Origin: Phaeoceros laevis
Taxonomy: Eukaryota; Anthocerotophyta; Anthocerotopsida; Notothyladales
Assembly (NCBI GenBank): GCA_049999765.1
Contig: JBNGIQ010008328.1
Span: 1 to 64,000, forward strand
Reading direction: 5' to 3'
Length of the DNA: 64,000 bases
Shown: positions 22,797 to 34,424 of the stretch, piece by piece
Position numbering within the stretch: the first letter of the stretch is position 1
Layout: each line of letters begins with the position of its first letter
Notes under the pieces: generated by a model
The model's database searches: none
What the model saw: the letters and a program-made list of their open reading frames with translations, nothing else
What the model was told of the DNA's origin: nothing
Position numbers and translations under genes: made by a program

Positions 22797-23452
22797 CATT
22801 GAAGTGGCAAACTTCCTTTGTGGCAATATTTAATACTTCAGTGGGTCCAAACCTGGTAAAGACCGCTCATAAAGACCTATATGGACTGAGTAAGGTGATT
22901 CTCTCACCTTGGGGCATATATATTATGTGACTCGAAATTATCTCTGAGTATGGATATAAGCTTACCACACCAGCTAAAGTTCTTATATACATGTCAAGTT
23001 GACACAAAGTGTTAAGCTCTCCTCCTCCAATTTCCAAGAGAGAAAACTATGCTTGTGATGCAGCGGGTATAACTTTCATGCTTGAAGGAAGTTGTAGTCT
23101 ATGTAGTATGTACACTGGTTATCCGGGTGGGAAGACGCATCCCGCGGCCATGTAGCCAAATTCACAAGCAAACGACGGTGGAACTAAGACTACCTACGTA
23201 CAGTTGAAGTGCTGGTTCGCCGGTGTTTGTCACTGCCTGTAACACGTCCATGTGGACCATTATGTGGTAGTGTTCATGCTATGACAAGGCCTAGAGAGAG
23301 AACAGAGAGAGACTCGTGTGTGAGAAAACAGCCTTAGTTGAGCTATCTAGGTCGTCGGGCCATGTCCTCCGAGGTGAGAGGGATTTGACGAGGAAGGCGT
23401 TTGATGTGCGTTCTCTAAGGGAGCCAGCCAGGCTTGAGCCGAAGGAGGAAGC
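22797..23452. other. Intergenic region
   Basis: Repeat block edge and probable promoter of the CX3C-rich gene. No exon is seen. Confidence 0.35.
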
Positions 23453-23809
23453 ATGGTGGACTGGTGGTGGGGGGCAGTGGCGGCGGCTGTGCCTGCTCTG
23501 GTTGTGCGACAGGTGATGAAGAACAGCCGAGGGCGGGAGGAGGAGCAGCTTCGCGGGCGGGACTCCAAGGGCGCCAACGATGCCTTCGTGTGCGAGCGTG
23601 TGTGCACCTCCAAGAGGATGCTCAACCGCGTGGGCGCCTTCTCCAAAGACCCCACCCCCGACACCTGCGTCACTGTGTGCGGAGTCTCGGAGGTGGATGC
23701 TTGCACCGATGCCTGCGCCGCATCCGTCTGTGCCAACCAGCACCACTTGCCCAACTGGAACGACATCTGCATGCGCCGCTGCCAGTCCCAGTGCCTCAAG
23801 GTCGCTTAA
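23453..23809 (+). CDS. Small CX3C-rich protein with N-terminal hydrophobic segment
   Basis: Single-exon frame of 118 aa from ATG 23453. Residues about 4-21 (WWWGAVAAAVPALVVRQV) are hydrophobic, then a charged stretch, then ten cysteines at about 47, 51, 72, 76, 84, 88, 93, 106, 110 and 114, forming CERVC, CVTVC, CTDAC and CMRRCQSQC, that is, repeated CX3C pairs. CX3C pairs are typical of oxidatively folded proteins such as mitochondrial intermembrane-space small Tims, but here there are more pairs and an anchor, so no function is assigned. I believe similar short proteins are conserved in plants but cannot name the family. Codon use is GC-rich and the composition argues strongly for real coding. 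Confidence 0.7.
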   Translation: MVDWWWGAVAAAVPALVVRQVMKNSRGREEEQLRGRDSKGANDAFVCERVCTSKRMLNRVGAFSKDPTPDTCVTVCGVSEVDACTDACAASVCANQHHLPNWNDICMRRCQSQCLKVA

Positions 23810-24854
23810 GGTTGCTTCTTCCCTCCATCTTGAAGTAGAGATTGCAGGCAGTAGCAGTGAAAGACGCAAATCTAGCAGTGGCAGTATTGGTGGCTGGTAG
23901 GGCTGGGTGCTGAGCATTGTGTTTCTGCCTTCTTCAACGCGGAGTGAGGTCGATTGAGAGCAAGGTTGGGGTGTGCACCAGCAGGATTAGCCTGGAGAAT
24001 GGCTTCTGGCAGGCAAAGAGATGAACACAAAGACTTCAAGCAAATTTTTAGCTGTGCTGGACAAAAACTGCGATTCGGTAAAGGAGCGAGCTGCCCTGTC
24101 TTGCGAGTTTCCGGTCGCACAGAGAGAGTTGAAAGTGTGAGTTATGTCGCTGGTGTCGGCGTTTGAAGAGTACTTTGTCACGGACAAATCTTGCACTCTT
24201 CTGTTTTTGTGATCATTTGTTGATATGCGTTGAAGCCATGGATGCTGGCATAAGGAGCCCGTGGATTCTCGAACAGCGGGATGGCAGGCGTCCCTGCCGA
24301 GGACATTTTCTCTTCCTTGCATGGGAGGGTGTTTTTTTCAAGTGTTCCATTTCGCGATGTCCGGCCCTGGATGCATCCACGGACGCTGAGGTGGAGCCGC
24401 TTCCCAGCAAAGCGCGGAATTAAGAACCCATAACAGAACGCAGATTAGACCAGACACATTCCGAGCAAAGACGTTGGATGCAAAACCATCTAAACTATCC
24501 GCGGGCTTCTATCAATAAGTCAAGCAGGCCTCACTTTGACCGGACGATTAGGTTTGCTCTTCGAAATAACACGTACTCATCAGAATGGTTCTTGGAAACG
24601 TAAATTGAAGTCACAGATTTCTTGTCTCGTGGAACAAAGGGTCTCTCTCTTTGAGCGGCGAGTTTCTCGTTTCACTTGTTGTCCCTTACTGAGGGGGGCA
24701 CAGGAGAGCCTGCCAAGGTTGAAGTTACATGGTGCCGATCGTCCGAGGTGGGGAGGAAAGCTCACCGGTGTTGCTTTCAAATAGAATCACACCGCCTGTG
24801 TTTGCCAGTTGCAGTGGCGGAAGTTGGAGAGAGTAGGAGGAGGCACCGGTGACA
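23810..24854. other. Intergenic region / 5' UTR of the TMEM87-like gene
   Basis: Contains short frames only (for example 24163-24423 +) with no recognisable protein. The last part is probably the leader of the next gene. Confidence 0.35.
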
Positions 24855-27364
24855 ATGGGGAGTTGGCCCTGGCTGCCCTTGCTGGCCCTGGCCCTGGTGC
24901 TGCTCTGCTTGAGAGTGTCCCAGGTGGATGGATCCGTTCACCAGTACAACCACGCCGTGTTCTCTAAGAAGGAGAGTGCTGGCACTGCGAGGATCGTCTA
25001 CGGTGGCAGCGAGGGACTATACAAGTCCAAGCCGAAAGAGGGGGCATCCGGGGTCGGTAATGGCAAGTCATACATCAGGTGCTTCCAAGCTGCCGTAAAC
25101 TGTTGAATGGAGGATTCGCATTGTTGTTCCATTTTTTTTTGGTATTTCAGTGTCTGGTAGATCGGCACCGTCACCACCTTTCAGGCCGGATTTGACTGAA
25201 CTGAATGTGCTAGACCTGTTACACCAGAAGTGCGAACTCAGCTTAAGTAGAAAGCACTTGAAGGACACAGGCGTGTCTCTGATGCGTGGTCATGGGGTGC
25301 GCTGAACCGACTGAACTCCTTGTCGGTGATTCGGCGGCTTCCGATAGTATCAGGAGATCTTGATCTGCCAAGCCTGATGCTGAAGATGGCTTTAGAAATA
25401 AGTCTGCAGTACAATGGCTGCTGGCATTCGTACGGTCCATTTGCAGTTGTGCTGTAGTGAAGCAGCATGCATGCTACAGCACCTTGGTGTGCCTTCGTGC
25501 GTAGGATCAGAGTAACTAGTCTAAAAATAAGTGCACTGATTCTTGACAGGTTGCCCAAAACTTTGGTGTTCAAGCGAAAGGCGGAGATTGCCGGTCAGTA
25601 CAGTGCTGAGGAGCCCCATTCAGGGCTAGTTCAAGCCCTCATTTATGAGGTGGAGGACATGAAGCAGATAGGGGAGAGGCCTTTTGAGGACGGCAAGCTG
25701 TCTCTCTGCTGCAGCGCGGACATGGCCATGGCGACCGGGTGCAACGTTGGTCAGGTCATAACACGTGCAGGGCCAAAAGTTTTTGATATCCCTTTTAGAG
25801 GAAACAGTACCGAAGCCCATCTAGACAAGGAAGAAGTGTATGATATTCCTAAAACAGGCTTTTACACACTCTACTTCGTGGCATGCAACAAACTGGATGG
25901 CTTGGTGATGGATGGCGAAACAGTTTGGAAGAATCCCTCTGGGTACCTGCCAGGGAGAATGGCACCGTTTATGAGTTTCTACGGTTTCATGTCTCTGGCA
26001 TATGTAGTACTGGGTGTGGTATGGTTTTTTCAGTATGTCCGCTTTTGGAAGGACATCCTGCAGCTCCAGAATTGCATCACCGTGGTGATTGCTCTTGGCA
26101 TGTGTGAGATGGCTATGTGGTACTTCGAATATGTTAACTTCAATTCCACTGGTTACAGGCCCATTGGTATAACCCTTTGGGCGGTCACCCTTGGGGCGGT
26201 TAAGAAGACTGTGTCTCGCCTCCTTATTCTCGTGGTCTCTATGGGGTATGGAGTCGTACGGCCAACCCTTGGTGGACTCACATCTAAGGTGATTGTGCTG
26301 GGAGGAACATACTTCCTGGCATCTGAGTCTTTGGATGTTGTTGAGAACGTCGGGACAATCAATGATCTATCTGGAAAAGCAAGACTATTCCTTGTTCTAC
26401 CTGTAGCTATTCTGGACGCATTTTTCATCCTGTGGATTTTCACATCCCTCTCCAGGACGCTAGAGAAATTGCAGGTTTGCTAGCCACAACTCTCTATTCT
26501 TGAATGCAGCTGAGCTTGCGAATGCACTGGGCTTCCAGGATCTGTACTTGTACCAGTTCTCATTTGGATGGGTGGTGCAGGCAAGGAGAAGATACGCCAA
26601 GTTGGAGTTATACAGAAAGTTCACAAACTCTCTGGCAGTTGCAGTAGTCATTGCAGTTGCTTGGATAGGCTATGAGGTGAGAGAATTTGGAGCTATAATT
26701 ATGTCGATTACTATATGTCGCCCTTTTGGTGTGGAAATTGCTTGATGATGAAAGCTTGGGTTTGCTATGTGCAGCTGTACTTCAAGGCAACGGATCCTTT
26801 GAGCAAGAGGTGGCGATCTGCCTGGATAATTTCTGCATTTTGGAACATCTTGACATTTGTGCTGCTCTGCATTATCTGTGCTTTGTGGTCGCCGTCTCAG
26901 AACTCAACAAGGTATGTCTTTGGAACTTCTGGCTGCTTTTGCTAAGCGTCGGCTGCTCCATTTTTCTGCAAAGATGGAGTAGCCTGCAAGTTAACCAGGT
27001 TCAACTATCACTTGATGTCCCTAATAAGGGGGCTCTCTGTTTGCAAAGCTGTAGCTGAGGTTCCTTATTACTTGTCGACTTGCACATGTTTGTAGTTCAA
27101 AATCAAGCCCCAGGTGTTCATGGAGAAGAGTTGTGGACGATTCTGGCTTATATGTGGTGCCATTTGTCTTTGTGCAGGTATGCTTTCTCAGAGGATGTGG
27201 GTGAGGACTTCGACGAGGAAGAGGCCATAGCATTAGCACCGACGAGCACAGCGAAGTCTGCGGAAGGCGATAAGGCACAGAAGCAGGAAAAGAAGGAAAA
27301 GAAATCTATCAACACCGATGTGTTCAGCCTTGAAGATGAGCCCGAGGAAGATAAGCGAGAATAG
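24855..27364 (+). CDS. TMEM87/GPR107-family seven-transmembrane protein, 5 exons
   Basis: Exons 24855-25078, 25550-26474, 26581-26676, 26775-26911 and 27178-27364 sum to 1569 nt (522 aa). A signal peptide (PLLALALVLLCLRVSQVDG) precedes a luminal domain (IVYGGSEGLY, GLVQALIYEVED, CCSADMA, KTGFYTLYFVACN). Seven helices then follow: FMSFYGFMSLAYVVLGVVWF, CITVVIALGMCEMAMWYFEY, GITLWAVTLGAVKKTVSRLL, a GYGVVRPTLGGLTSKV loop, LVLPVAILDAFFILWIF, SLAVAVVIAVAWIGYE and FWNILTFVLLCIICALW. This is the plant lung-seven-transmembrane family (At1g61670/At1g72480-like), Golgi/endomembrane proteins linked to membrane traffic. The C-terminal tail is acidic and Lys-rich and probably cytosolic. Confidence 0.92.
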
Positions 27365-28475
27365 GTGGCATTTGTTACCTTGCAGTTGTATGCCGCAGGA
27401 TATCGTTACCTTAGAGAGTTTCACCACCTCTTGTCGTGCGTCTATCGTCAGGGAGATTTGCTGCCTTGCTGTCTGTTTACTCATCGTTTCTAGAAGGCCG
27501 GCCGCTTCTTCAGCTTCCTTTGAGGTCTCAGGTGATACTCCCTGGTCGATTTATCATGCATCTCATTTGAACCTTGCCATAAGCATGCTGGCAGCGGAGT
27601 CGTGGATGGTATGATGAAGGCCAAGAGCCTGGTAGACATAGGTTATATGAGACCCATGTTGGTCCCTTCTCAAGCCAGAGGAGACTTTCATGCCTGCTTA
27701 GCTAGTTGCCTAGTTATGTGTTGTATCAATTTTATGCTTCATTACACTACCTTTCAGGTGTAATGCAGGGACAACTTTTTGATAGTCGCACTTCATGCCC
27801 ATATGTTGTATCCATTGAAGCAGGGCGATTCCTACTTCGTGAAATCTGTGTGCCCTTGTAAAACTGGTTTCACAGCGATAGTGCGAGCCTTTCTTTGGTG
27901 TTGAAGGAACGAAGATACAGCACGACCGAAGAACTGTAAACAACTGTTCCGTTTCTGGAGGATCGAGTTTTGCAGGCAGTTCACCAACAATGTGAAGCCG
28001 CCTCCTCGGTGGCCAATGGAGTGCATTCCTGAGCCAGCTTTCAGGCAAGAGTGGAGACCGCCTACATTAGACCAGAAAGTGGAAGCACTCCGTAGCAACT
28101 GTGAAGAGCACCGGATGGGCATCTCGCTCTGCTCTTTCGCAGACTCAACGCTGTCCACTGCAGGCCCTGCCAGCCTGCAGGCTGCCTCAGCTGCTGTGCT
28201 AGAGTAATAACAAGAAGGATGGACGTAAGGATGCAATGATGAATTCCGATCGTGCGTGCACGGCCAGCATGTGGCTCCTCATCTTGCTGATGACCGCACA
28301 TATGTCATATATACACTCATTATCCAACGATTTTCCCAGCATTCACATGAACTGAACGTGCCCGCCCAAGCATTGGGAGGCGGAGAGCAAACAGCGATCC
28401 AGAGGGGACGCTCTCGTCAGTGACCGGAAGGAAGGTTCGGGACAAGCATCCACGTCCCGCTCTCTCTCTACCACC
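27365..28475. other. Intergenic region with possible unassigned short frames
   Basis: 3' UTR of the TMEM87-like gene, then a GC-richer stretch with overlapping frames on both strands (27992-28207 + and 28236-27832 -). Neither shows a known domain or clean splice structure, so neither is called as a gene. Confidence 0.3.
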
Positions 28476-30531
28476 ATGGCTGGCATCCACTCCATGTCGT
28501 CTTTGCCCTCTGCTTCTGTGCGCGCCGCTTCCTCTAACTCCGTCAGGGAGCTGCACACTTGCCTGGGTAAGCCTCTGCTCTGCTGGTTGCACTTGCTCAG
28601 CGTTGGAATGCTTCCCCTGATGATGAATTGTGTTTTGGTGCGTGCTGACATTCTGGCCATCGAGAAGCCTCCTCTAGCATTTTGGTGACTTCTGCTCAGC
28701 ATCCGGAAAAAAAATTCAGCTGAGGCTGGTCGTAACCTCCCTGCCGTGCATGTGCGCGGGTGCAAAGGGCAATGCTTTTGTAGGGGATGCTCGGGTGTTA
28801 AGGAGTTGCTTGTTCCTCGGCTTAAATAGCCTCTGGTTGCACGGGCAGGATATTCGGTTGCAATTCTTAGAAGACGGCCTGTCACAGCAGCCTGCATTGT
28901 TTCACAGGCCAGGGATTGGAGCTCCTGCTTTCTCGCACCTGGGGTTTCAACTCTCCGCGCTCAGCGAAGCAAGTTCTCACCGCCTGCAGCTCCCCAGCAA
29001 TTAGCTGTACGAGCTGCACGAATGGAATCGAAAGCGGTGCCACTCGCATCTAGGGCCCCAGAATTCGAGGTACGCACTCGTTTCCGATATGCTTTGACTG
29101 AATCCGAATTGTGTACATCGAGTCTGTCTCCAATCATTGTGCTCCTTTGGGTGTGAATTATTCACGTGGTGCAGCTGGAAGAGCCACTGACAAAGAAGGT
29201 CTGGAAGCTCGAGGACTTCGAAGCGTATCCTGCGTTGCTGGTATAGCAGCTGACCTATCCTTGGCTGATGTTGTGCTTCTGTGAGCGCCCTTGCATTGAA
29301 ACTGGTCTAACAAATTCTTCCTTTTATGAAGGTTATGTTTGTATGCAACCACTGCCCTTTTGTGGTACACCTGAAAGAAGATCTTGTCAAATTCGCCAAC
29401 GAGTACATCCCTGTACGTGTCTTTGTTGCACAACTTCTGTCAGGGGACCTGACGATGATAAACGTCATGTATGCTTACGCGTTATCTGGTTATCGAATAG
29501 TGCAGAAGGGATTAGCTGTGGTAGCCATCTCGTCAAACTCTGTGAAGACACATCCCCAGGTAAAAGATAACTTCTTCGCTGGTGTCAGTCTAGCAAGTTC
29601 CCATTGGACCTACTTCCGATTGCACACCACTTGGAATGTTGTTGGGACTCTTTTCCAATTCCCTGGTGCTGTTGTTGGTTGTGTGCAGGATGGCCCTGAC
29701 TTTATGGCGGAAGAAGCTAAACAGTTCCAGTATCCTTTCCCGTATTTGTACGACAAGGTAGGTCCTTGCACGTTTGATCACCGTCTGGTTGATGACATGC
29801 GTTTCTCATAACTAGCATCTTCTCGAGGACGGATTCATGGCTTATGTCAAAGACGCATGAAAACTGTCTTCTTTGTTGCAGAGGCATTTTGATGTCCCTC
29901 TGAAGCTGTGGTACAACATGTGCAGACCCAGGAAGTTGCGAAGGCATACGGAGCGGCCTGCACCCCTGACTTCTTTCTTTACAAGAAAGTATGGCGGTCT
30001 TGATTACAGTAGTCCTGTGCCTTCTCGTGTTGGTTGGCCCAGCACCCCTGCATTTTTTTTGCTCATGATGTGTTAGGGATACAGGATGGAAGAAGGCCTT
30101 TTGAACTTGCATATCATGGGCGCTTTGATGATTCTCGACCAAGAAGCAGCACACCAATCACTGGCAGGTAAGTTGTGTTTACTTTCAACCATTGCTTGCA
30201 CCTATCGTAGTCTCAGGCACGTGAAACAGTAAATCCTAGTGGATCTCGTGGACCTAAATCCTAGTGGATCTAGTGGTCCACGAGATATTCGCTCACATGT
30301 TTAATCAATCGCGTGTTACATGATCAGGGACTTGAGAGGAGCAGCAGACTGTGTGCTTTCAGGTCGGCCAGTACAAATTGCACAGAGGCCCAGGTGAGCG
30401 ACTCAGTACTCGTTGCCGTATTTCGAAAAGTGACGGACAACTCTGTCCGCAAGGTGGAGCGCATTAATTCACTTCAATTTGTTGGTTGCAGTATTGGTTG
30501 CAGCATCAAGTGGGAACCAGAAACCAATTAG
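28476..30531 (+). CDS. Thioredoxin/peroxiredoxin-like protein (At1g21350-like), 10 exons
   Basis: Exons 28476-28566, 28990-29069, 29175-29240, 29332-29412, 29506-29559, 29689-29757, 29926-29988, 30085-30167, 30328-30393 and 30492-30531 sum to 693 nt (230 aa). The N-terminus (MAGIHSMSSLPSASVRAASS) resembles a plastid transit peptide. The AhpC/TSA-type fold follows: KVWKLEDFEAYPALLVMFVCNHCPFVVHLKEDLV, with the CNHC redox pair at about residues 84 and 87, then GLAVVAISSNSVKTHPQDGPDFMAEEA, FPYPYLYDK-like segment, EVAKAYGAACTPDFFLYKK and the conserved tail GCSIKWEPETN. It matches plant thioredoxin-superfamily proteins like At1g21350; the redox partner is unknown. Exons are very short (40-91 nt). 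The exon 2 acceptor was chosen by frame. Confidence 0.9.
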
Positions 30532-30967
30532 CCAAGGAGTACCTCAAGGTGTAGCCACCAATAGTACAAAAAGCATCGACCTATGGAAAGCAGGGAACGT
30601 AGAACACCCCGGAACTTGCCAGTCAGAGACTTCGGAGTTGTTCATGGATCGAAGTTTCGCACCCAAACGATTGTTTTGCACCTGTAGCCATTGCCCTTGT
30701 AGTAGTAAATTCCCACTGATTACTATGGCTTCGGACTTCATGAAGTTAAGTGAGATTGAGACTTGATGAACTTAGTGGACTGAAAGTCTGTTCTCATTAA
30801 GATACGCGAGATTAGTGCCAAAGGTGCCTGCGTCTCACTCTCCGGCCTCATTAAGACTTGACATGTACAATTGCTTGCGTGGCATCCAAGCGCCATACGC
30901 GCTAAGCATGACCCCATCCCCCTTCGTGCGCAACTTCTTATCGATCCCACAGTCACCCTCCAGGTGT

Positions 30968-31005
30968 TTGCATTGTATGCGAACAGGTGTTTGCATACAA
31001 TGCAA
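30968..31005. repeat. Perfect 13-bp inverted repeat with 12-nt loop
   Basis: TTGCATTGTATGC (30968-30980) and GCATACAATGCAA (30993-31005) are exact complements around a 12-nt loop. It could form a stem-loop in DNA or RNA; no terminator role is expected in a plant nucleus. Confidence 0.75.
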
Positions 31006-31034
31006 GTACGGAGCAGGAAGGCCTGATTTTAGCA

Positions 31035-31128
31035 GACTGTTACGTTTGCTTGCCTCCTGAAGGATCGTACTATTGCTGGTGCTCTACGACAGGGCAGGCA
31101 GCTGCATTCAGAGATAGTGGAAATTTGG
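31035..31128 (+). pseudogene. PPR relic fragment
   Basis: Plus-strand reading VTFACLLKDRTIAGALRQGR followed by QLHSEIVE corresponds to the S-to-L junction of the PPR paralogues in this window (VTFVCLLQACASVGALHQGR plus QLHAQI). It is isolated, has lost residues in the middle and is followed by a stop: a decayed PPR scrap. Confidence 0.65.
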
Positions 31129-31784
31129 CCAGTTAGCACGCTAAGTGTTTAGCAATTTGTCCACACGGAATGCCTTGATAAATGGGTATGGTAGAAACAA
31201 CGAAGGCCACAATGCTACAGTCTTTCCAAGAGATGATTCTGAATTTAGCTGTATTCAGCCTAATGACACCAACCTCGAGTGACTTGAGGTTCCCAGCAGT
31301 AGAATCAGCAAGGACGTTTGGAATAGGCTTTTGGAAGAGGAGTAGCAGGATCTGATTTGGTGATTGCTGGGTGCGGCTCGGGATAAGCGGCTGGCAGGGT
31401 AATATGGGCACGCCGGATGACAAGCAAATGGCAAACGACCAATCAGGGATGAAGCAACTAACACAATTCGAATGGGGAGAGCCATCTAGGTGGTGCACTG
31501 CAGCTAGCCCTGCACCTGGGCCTTCCTTGCTTCCGTTCTGGGTTTATCTCAACGTAGGTGCTTTGAGAGCGATCATAAAGCCGCATGGTACCATATACTA
31601 CCATGCAACCCACACACACCAGCAAATTTGTTGCAAGATGTATGGGCACCCTCCTATTACGTGTCATGCTCACACCATGTGCAATAGCCAGAAACTGTGT
31701 TCAAACCAAGGCAGCTTCCTTCACATCATCCGGTAATTTTGGCAATGATCAGCACGAAGTTGTTGAACGTATTATTGCATTTCT

Positions 31785-34424
31785 TCATTTTGGGACCAGC
31801 TGTTCCAGCCTCGCGTATATACCCTCACTCTCGGGATGCTTCCTGTCCCCAACCGCAAAAGCATGCACAACTCCGCCCATGTCAGTCCACCAGCTCTGGC
31901 CTGGCTGCTTCAACGCCCCACAATTCGCTCTCCTCGCCTGCACCTCCTTTGCCTCCTCCCACATCTGCGCGTCCTCATATATGTTTGACATCAAGACAAA
32001 TGCTGAGGCATCTTGCTTATTTACACTTACTGCCAGCTCGAAGGCCTGGCGTCCAACCTCCACATTGCCCCACTTTCGGCAAGCGCCCAGCAGAGTGCGC
32101 CAAACTGCACCATCAGGTTGCAAAGGCATGCTCCTCACCATCGATAGTGCCTGTTCCAGATGGCCTGCACGGCCCAGGAGATCCATCATACATGTGTAAT
32201 GCTCAATATTCGGGGTGATGCCATAGTCTGCAGTCATAACTTGGAAGTACTCTCGACTTCTGTCCACCAGACCCACATGACTACATACTGTTAACAAACT
32301 AAGGAACGTGATGCTGTTTGGTTGTATATGTTCGACCCTCAACTTACTGAACAAGTCTAACACAGCCTCACTGTCCCCTTGGTGGGTATATCCAGCAATC
32401 AATGCGTTCCATGCGCCAATGTCCTTTTCAGGTAACGAGTCAAAAACCTGCTGGGAATCCACCATGCTCCCACATTTTGCATAAAGATTTACCAGACAAG
32501 CCCCCACCAGCACGTCAGCTTGCAGCCCTTGCTGCTCAATCTGTGCATGGAGCTGCTTTCCCAAAGGCAGAGCTGCTGTAGCTGTACAGGCTTGCAAGAG
32601 GCATGTATATGTGACAGAGTCCGGAGGAGTAATGCCTTCTTGTTGCATACTGCTGTAAAGACTCAGGGCTTCCTGATCCAACCCCTGCTGGACATAACCT
32701 GCAATCATGGCAGTCCATGTCACTACGTTTTTCTGTGGAAGTCTGTCAAACAAAAGCTGAGCAGTCTTCACACTCCCGCACTTCGCGTACATGTTGACCA
32801 AACCGCCACCTATGACCACATTGTCTTGCAGTCCTTGTTCCTCAATCTGTGCATGGAGCTGCTTTCCCTGCTGCAGGGCTACTGCACCTACACCTGCACA
32901 TGCCTGCAGGAGGCATACAAATGCAACAAAATCGGGTGGCGAGATGCCTTCTTGTTGCATACTACAGTAAAGATCAAGAGCCTTCTGACCCATCCCTTGG
33001 GAGGCATACCCCGCAATCATGGCAGTCCATGTAACCACATTCTTCCTGGAAAGCCTGTCAAACACTCTCTGAGCATTCTCTACGCTCCCACACTTTGCAT
33101 ACATATTAACCAAGCTGCCGCCCACGACCACATCATCTTGTAGTCCCCTTCCTTCCACCTGTAAATGGAGCTGCTTTCCATGATGCAGAGCTGCTAGACC
33201 TACACTTGCACATGCCTGCAGGAGGCATACATACGTGACAGAATTGGGTGGAGTGATGCCTTCTTGTTGCATGGCACTGTAAAGATTCAGGGCTTCCTGA
33301 CCCATCCCCTGCTGGGCATAACCTGCAATCATGGCGGTCCATGTCACCACATTTTTCTGAGAAAGCCCGTCAAACACACTACGAGCATTCTCTAAGCTAC
33401 CGCACTTTGCATACATATGAACCAGGGAGTTCTGGATAAACATATCAGGCTTCCCTCCAGTTGCAAGAATGTGAGCATGGACATCCTTGCCGGTAGCCAA
33501 ATCTCTTGCACTGGCACAAGCCTTGAGAACTGCCAGAAAAACATGATTGTCTGGTTTAACACCAGACTCACGCGTCTGCTGCCGATACAGTCCTATAGCC
33601 TTCTTGGGGTCTCCATTTCTAGCATAGGCAAATATTATGGAAGACCAGTTATAGGCGTCTGGGGTGCAGACCTTGGAAAAGACTGTCATAGCTTCCTCTA
33701 GCCTCCCGTGTGAAGCATATAGACCGATGAGGTGAGTGGCCAGGAACGCGTTCCCTTCATATCCACTTTTAGTACTGAGAACATCGATTCGTCTGCCCAG
33801 AACCAGCTCCTTCTGTACGATGCACTTCTTGAGGACACGGTAGAAGACATTTTGGGGAATTTGGCACCCTCGCTCCACCAGGAGGTCCATTGCATGAACA
33901 GCTTCGGTGACCTGTCCCTCCTCACATAATTGCCACCATTTTGCAACCTCCATCTCGCCCTCGTCAACTGCTAGCCTGCCAGAAGCTCCAACTGAGGTGG
34001 GTACAGACCCAGGAGGCCTCATCATCCGAGAGTCCCATTCCGCTAGCTGCGAGTCCACCCAAGCAGGCTTCAGCCGATTGTTTACCCACAGCACGTCCTT
34101 GGACTGCTTGTGCTTAAAATCAGGATGCCGGGGCGACTTCTTGCTCTCCCTATTGTCCCACCACTGTGCAGTATCTGAGAAAAGCTCTCGCCACAGAAAC
34201 TCCTGCTGGCCTTCTGGAGTCCTTGCTTCCTCTGTTAGAGATGCTTGGCATTTCCCGCACCACACCTTGGCTGCTCGCTGGTCATGTCGGCCATTCCCTG
34301 GTAATCTTAGCACGAATCTCAAGCTTGTCTTGCACCAGCGTGCAGGGGATTGTGGCAAACCAGTAGCCAACGCTGTGCCGGTAAGCTCGGAGTTTATCTC
34401 CAACGTGCTGCAGCTGGAAGCCAT
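31785..34424 (-). CDS. PLS-class PPR protein with PDF-like N-terminal motif, no DYW
   Basis: Single exon, 879 aa from ATG 34424. Residues about 75-125 hold an OSB/PDF-like motif: FLWRELFSDTAQWWDNRESK, then HPDFKHK, LWVNNR and PAWVDSQL. The PPR array has five P-L-S triplets of roughly 100 aa, with signature blocks such as SLVNMYAKCGSVENAQRVFD and KNVVTWTAMIAGYAQQGMGQ. E1/E2-like motifs follow (PNIEHYTCMMDLLGRAGHLE, PGQSWWTDMGGVVHAFAVGD). It ends in E+ at LEQLVPK without the HxE/CxxC deaminase. Such proteins usually bind organellar RNA and would need a DYW partner in trans. The N-terminus before the PDF motif is probably a targeting peptide. Editing-factor function is inferred. Confidence 0.88.
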   Translation of the reverse strand: MASSCSTLEINSELTGTALATGLPQSPARWCKTSLRFVLRLPGNGRHDQRAAKVWCGKCQASLTEEARTPEGQQEFLWRELFSDTAQWWDNRESKKSPRHPDFKHKQSKDVLWVNNRLKPAWVDSQLAEWDSRMMRPPGSVPTSVGASGRLAVDEGEMEVAKWWQLCEEGQVTEAVHAMDLLVERGCQIPQNVFYRVLKKCIVQKELVLGRRIDVLSTKSGYEGNAFLATHLIGLYASHGRLEEAMTVFSKVCTPDAYNWSSIIFAYARNGDPKKAIGLYRQQTRESGVKPDNHVFLAVLKACASARDLATGKDVHAHILATGGKPDMFIQNSLVHMYAKCGSLENARSVFDGLSQKNVVTWTAMIAGYAQQGMGQEALNLYSAMQQEGITPPNSVTYVCLLQACASVGLAALHHGKQLHLQVEGRGLQDDVVVGGSLVNMYAKCGSVENAQRVFDRLSRKNVVTWTAMIAGYASQGMGQKALDLYCSMQQEGISPPDFVAFVCLLQACAGVGAVALQQGKQLHAQIEEQGLQDNVVIGGGLVNMYAKCGSVKTAQLLFDRLPQKNVVTWTAMIAGYVQQGLDQEALSLYSSMQQEGITPPDSVTYTCLLQACTATAALPLGKQLHAQIEQQGLQADVLVGACLVNLYAKCGSMVDSQQVFDSLPEKDIGAWNALIAGYTHQGDSEAVLDLFSKLRVEHIQPNSITFLSLLTVCSHVGLVDRSREYFQVMTADYGITPNIEHYTCMMDLLGRAGHLEQALSMVRSMPLQPDGAVWRTLLGACRKWGNVEVGRQAFELAVSVNKQDASAFVLMSNIYEDAQMWEEAKEVQARRANCGALKQPGQSWWTDMGGVVHAFAVGDRKHPESEGIYARLEQLVPK

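Noticed and set aside
23291-23917. 208-aa minus-strand ORF opposite the CX3C-rich gene
   Set aside because: It is the complement of a GC-rich real gene; low-complexity Ser/Pro/His composition is typical of a shadow frame.
27832-28236. 134-aa minus-strand ORF between the TMEM87-like and thioredoxin-like genes
   Set aside because: No domain, no splice logic, and an overlapping plus-strand frame of equal quality; left unassigned.
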